A stretch of 64,000 nucleotides of DNA from the NCBI RefSeq assembly GCF_026151205.1, contig NC_087081.1, positions 3,539,246 to 3,603,245 on the forward strand. The letters are read 5' to 3'. Shown here piece by piece: positions 63,601-64,000 of this stretch. The notes below the pieces were generated by a model, which saw only the letters and a program-made list of their open reading frames with translations, was not told where the DNA came from and did not search any database. This DNA is from Bolinopsis microptera. Lineage: Eukaryota > Ctenophora > Tentaculata > Lobata > Bolinopsidae. Position 1 is the stretch's first letter; every line of letters starts with the position of its first letter. A program made the position numbers and the translations under genes.

Positions 63601-64000
63601 CTTGCCCTTTAGTTCCAATAGATTTGATGTCGTTAGCCACAGAATTGTTAACGATTTCCACAAGATAAGAGAAAGTTAGTGTACCCACAAAATCCTGCCC
63701 GTCCACAGAAGAGCTGAAATGTTAGTCAGGCGGTTATTTTGGAGCTGTTATACTTATGAGGAGATTTTACGGTTATATGCGGCTGAAGTTATTGTGCAGT
63801 TTGTACTTTGTTATGCGGTTTTCAATCGCGCCCAAAAGTGTTTTAATTCAGTGCAAACGTCATCCGTTTTGGACAGAAAACAGATATAAACGAAATTATA
63901 ATGATTACGGTAAAAAGTCATTAAAAACTATGTTCCATTTTCTATTTAATTCATTACAACTTTACTATTTATATAAGCACTCACGCTAAATTGATGGTAG
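42178..64000 (-). CDS. MCTP: MCTP-family protein: multiple C2 domains and two transmembrane segments (gene, 5' end outside window)
   Basis: Eleven exons (the first cut by the window edge) give 579 residues to the stop, with all ten junction phases matching. In order: end of C2A (GQDFVGTLTF), C2B (IIQITVIEGMDLPPM to GDTEIDLSKI), a linker, C2C (VGYLIVKLIRATNLP to LKKYILKDAKLTG), then the MCTP-specific tail with two membrane segments (SMIIFVLVTYYIELWMVPLA and FVSAMCCVILISAGCLLYYV). The RYMIIVWGLNKFRKF and NNEMVDLLSRIPS signatures are diagnostic for MCTP. Family members are ER/vesicle membrane proteins whose C2 domains bind Ca2+ and lipids. Loop residues are partly altered: Asn for Asp in C2B (PPMNSDG) and Lys in C2C (LPSKKIGS), so Ca2+ binding may be reduced. 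A 14.6-kb satellite fills one intron. Confidence 0.9.
42810..42968 (-). CDS. MCTP: MCTP exon, first transmembrane segment
   Basis: Acceptor cgggttcatcacag, donor TACAGC|GTAAGT, phase 0 on both sides. Encodes LEMVQDMGEGLDQIIRWRNK, PLSFVSMIIFVLVTYYIELW and MVPLAIGLLLLYS. The W..P.S and ELWMVPLA patterns are those of the first MCTP membrane helix. Confidence 0.9.
43124..43278 (-). CDS. MCTP: MCTP exon, post-C2C segment
   Basis: Acceptor caaatgaaactag (weak), donor CTCAG|GTAAGG. Encodes GKGELIIETAVFYNPIRAAV, RTFSPKEEKIMKDPTKFDIS and LLQRDVKRITAQ, matching the family's KG.I.LE....N...A..RT..P.E.K block. Confidence 0.88.
43585..43742 (-). CDS. MCTP: MCTP exon, end of C2C
   Basis: Acceptor caccacccctag, donor GTTG|GTGAGT. 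Encodes (R)FPINDYHSVLHLSLCDEED, LVNDVLVGRIAIPLFNCRGL and KKYILKDAKLTGV. The HSVL, G.(V/I)AIPL and YILKD..LTG blocks are strongly MCTP-like. An alternative donor four bases earlier would break phase. Confidence 0.9.
43804..46574. mobile_element. 2.8-kb element with ~50-bp terminal inverted repeats in an MCTP intron
   Basis: The left end (43,804-43,858: atcacactttcgagccaaat, then ttggcaggaaagcagaatt) matches in reverse the right end (46,518-46,574: aaattctgctttcccggcca, then aatttggctccaaaaaaagt). An internal copy of the right-end motif stands at about 45,768-45,803. (ATAATATAAC)n tracts flank the element region on both sides. No transposase was recognised; the frames at 43,860-44,138 and 44,206-44,430 (minus) are of unknown nature. 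Confidence 0.55.
45058..46555. repeat. 746-749-bp tandem duplication
   Basis: The segment starting aataatggcaaataatggca near 45,058 is repeated from about 45,803 with very few differences (gaat/gtat, an extra ataa, gagtgta/gtgtgca). The identical 65-residue open frames at 45,265 and 46,014 are part of it. The high identity means it is recent. Confidence 0.92.
46570..46745. mobile_element. ~165-bp MITE with TIR tcacatgccttctcatgcga
   Basis: The left end tcacatgccttctcatgcga continues tatcaa and its reverse complement closes the element near 46,738. Three copies of ctcggcaagcctcg lie inside, each between inverted pieces (gaaaatgtcg, gaaagtttt). It lies immediately beside the right end of the 43.8-46.6-kb element. 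Confidence 0.7.
46825..46900 (-). pseudogene. Truncated duplicate of the C2C-end exon with its acceptor
   Basis: The sequence cctaggggtggtggaggtga and the first ~45 bases of the exon at 43,742 (FPINDYHSVLHLSLC) are repeated here, about 3.1 kb upstream in gene order. The copy then runs into an (ATATTATGTT)n tract. The acceptor (caccacccctag) is intact but the copy has no donor and no C2 end. Confidence 0.75.
47043..47226 (-). CDS. MCTP: MCTP exon, start of C2C
   Basis: Acceptor aatgctatttcag, donor TACAG|GTACAC. Encodes VNTGKDFSNVGYLIVKLIRA, TNLPSKKIGSMDPYVVMEIE and on to CLEPEWKLTY. The SMDPYVV and PEW motifs are C2 signatures. Its acceptor and first bases are the likely seed of the adjoining satellite. 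Confidence 0.9.
47227..61835. repeat. 26-bp satellite, ~14.6 kb (~560 units), inside an MCTP intron
   Basis: The unit runs ttcactg(c/t)(a/t)ata, gcattattataagg, with main variants at ctgcaatagc, ctgttatagc, ccgttatagc and ataagctt. The array begins at the first base of the intron before the exon at 47,043-47,226. Higher-order duplication is visible: rare variants such as agcttcaccattatag (about 55,147 and 56,812) and ttatatggttcactgtttt (about 55,325 and 57,170) recur roughly 1.66 and 1.85 kb apart. Blocks around cggttcgccgtt recur about 700 bp apart near 47.5 and 48.2 kb. On the coding (minus) strand many units read GCTATTGCAG|TGAA or AACAG|TGAA. Confidence 0.98.
61836..62402. other. Unique part of the satellite-bearing intron
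   Basis: AT-rich intron sequence between the satellite and the linker exon. Short local repetitions occur: taataatattttattg phrases near 61,910-62,000 and tgttgcccatataa twice near 62,160-62,200. No exon seen. Confidence 0.5.
62403..62551 (-). CDS. MCTP: MCTP exon, C2B-C2C linker
   Basis: Acceptor gtagttcaacttcag, donor CTAG|GTTTGA. Encodes YIFGLDHTNTKISLLIKILK then a helical charged stretch ending RILKDQYAL. The composition is weakly conserved, as in other MCTPs. The exact phase fit to both neighbours (one base borrowed at each end) supports it. Confidence 0.65.
62668..62762 (-). CDS. MCTP: MCTP exon, end of C2B
   Basis: Acceptor gatatttatacag, donor TTCAA|GTAAGT. Encodes ASLWDSEVGISDNIIGDTEI then DLSKIAPNKPF. 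Loop 3 reads WDSEVGISD. A partial copy of this exon and its acceptor stands just upstream at 62,812-62,858. Confidence 0.88.
62812..62860 (-). pseudogene. Truncated duplicate of the C2B-end exon with its own acceptor
   Basis: The first ~47 bases of the exon at 62,762 are repeated here almost exactly (ASLWDSEVGISDKII), directly after an AG acceptor (tcgcccattcag), with no donor of its own. The frame from here stays open through the 49-base spacer into the real exon. Splicing to this acceptor would therefore add 32 residues in frame, including a hydrophobic NVVFTFPYMGIILIFI. Confidence 0.75.
62978..63092 (-). CDS. MCTP: MCTP exon, middle of C2B
   Basis: Acceptor attttgcaaccttacag, donor TTCAG|GTTAGA. 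Encodes LQLSDQQFETKVIPSTLNPK then WRESFEFRYLSTSGDMLQ. The TLNP.WRE.F.F block is the hallmark of C2 strands 4-5. Confidence 0.9.
63412..63490 (-). CDS. MCTP: MCTP exon, start of C2B
   Basis: Acceptor ttctcattgtcag, donor TCAG|GTATAT. Encodes GIIQITVIEGMDLPPMNSDG then TCDPFI and a split Arg. Loop 1 keeps the CDPF Asp but has Asn where the first Asp is usual. Confidence 0.85.
63589..63713 (-). CDS. MCTP: MCTP exon, end of C2A
   Basis: Acceptor gacatttcag, donor TTGG|GTTTGT. Encodes SSVDGQDFVGTLTFSYLVEI through TKGQERLL. The D.FVG turn is typical of the last third of a C2 domain. Confidence 0.75.
63985..64000 (-). CDS. MCTP: MCTP, partial exon at window edge
   Basis: Donor AGC|GTGAGT at 63,984. 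The readable codons (TINL, then a split Ala) lead in phase into the next exon as TINLASSVDGQDFVG, matching the last strands of a C2 domain. Only 16 bases are visible. Confidence 0.5.

Overview
This is nuclear DNA of an animal, AT-rich and crowded with tandem repeats. The evidence is GT-AG introns, Ly6-type and sushi (CCP) modules, a multiple-C2 transmembrane (MCTP) gene, a LINE with a metazoan-style reverse transcriptase, and an interstitial TTAGGG-type telomere tract. The repeat style and the secreted-domain type point to an invertebrate, possibly cnidarian or another early-branching lineage. The sequence alone does not settle the species.

Layout. Bases 1-7,430 hold a sushi-domain exon (minus), a pogo/Tigger-like DNA transposon remnant with terminal inverted repeats, a single-exon secreted Ly6/three-finger protein (minus) and a five-unit tandem repeat of about 300 bp. 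Bases 8,000-12,020 hold a three-copy repeat, then a 3.1-kb non-coding transposon with ~38-bp terminal inverted repeats, many subterminal GTCACA motifs and a nested 278-bp tandem array. Bases 12-31 kb show no convincing protein gene of the host. They hold a 15-bp minisatellite (2.1 kb), a near-perfect foldback hairpin, a 5'-truncated LINE with one nonsense codon, a G-rich 7-bp array, a 38/45-bp array and a very homogeneous 52-bp satellite (2.6 kb).

From 31,881 to 34,754 (plus strand) an eight-exon gene can be assembled with every splice phase matching. It encodes a 249-residue secreted protein with two related ~100-residue cysteine-containing domains. An inverted-repeat-flanked telomere tract follows at 35.3 kb. 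From 64,000 down to 42,178 (minus strand) eleven exons, again phase-consistent at every junction, encode the C-terminal 579 residues of an MCTP protein (end of C2A, C2B, C2C, two membrane segments). A second, diverged copy of the MCTP C-terminus (39,775-37,593) lies downstream as a candidate alternative 3' end or partial duplicate.

The most notable pattern is that tandem repeats and partial duplications sit on exon/intron junctions. The 14.6-kb 26-bp satellite in the MCTP gene begins exactly at the acceptor of one exon, and its unit resembles that acceptor. Two other MCTP exons have truncated upstream copies of their own acceptor plus exon start. In the secreted gene a 15-bp minisatellite copies the donor of the signal-peptide exon, and a GA/GT array is bracketed by a repeat taken from beside another donor. 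An 8-bp minisatellite fills the last intron of the second MCTP tail. All gene models were assembled by eye from splice motifs, phase and family resemblance.
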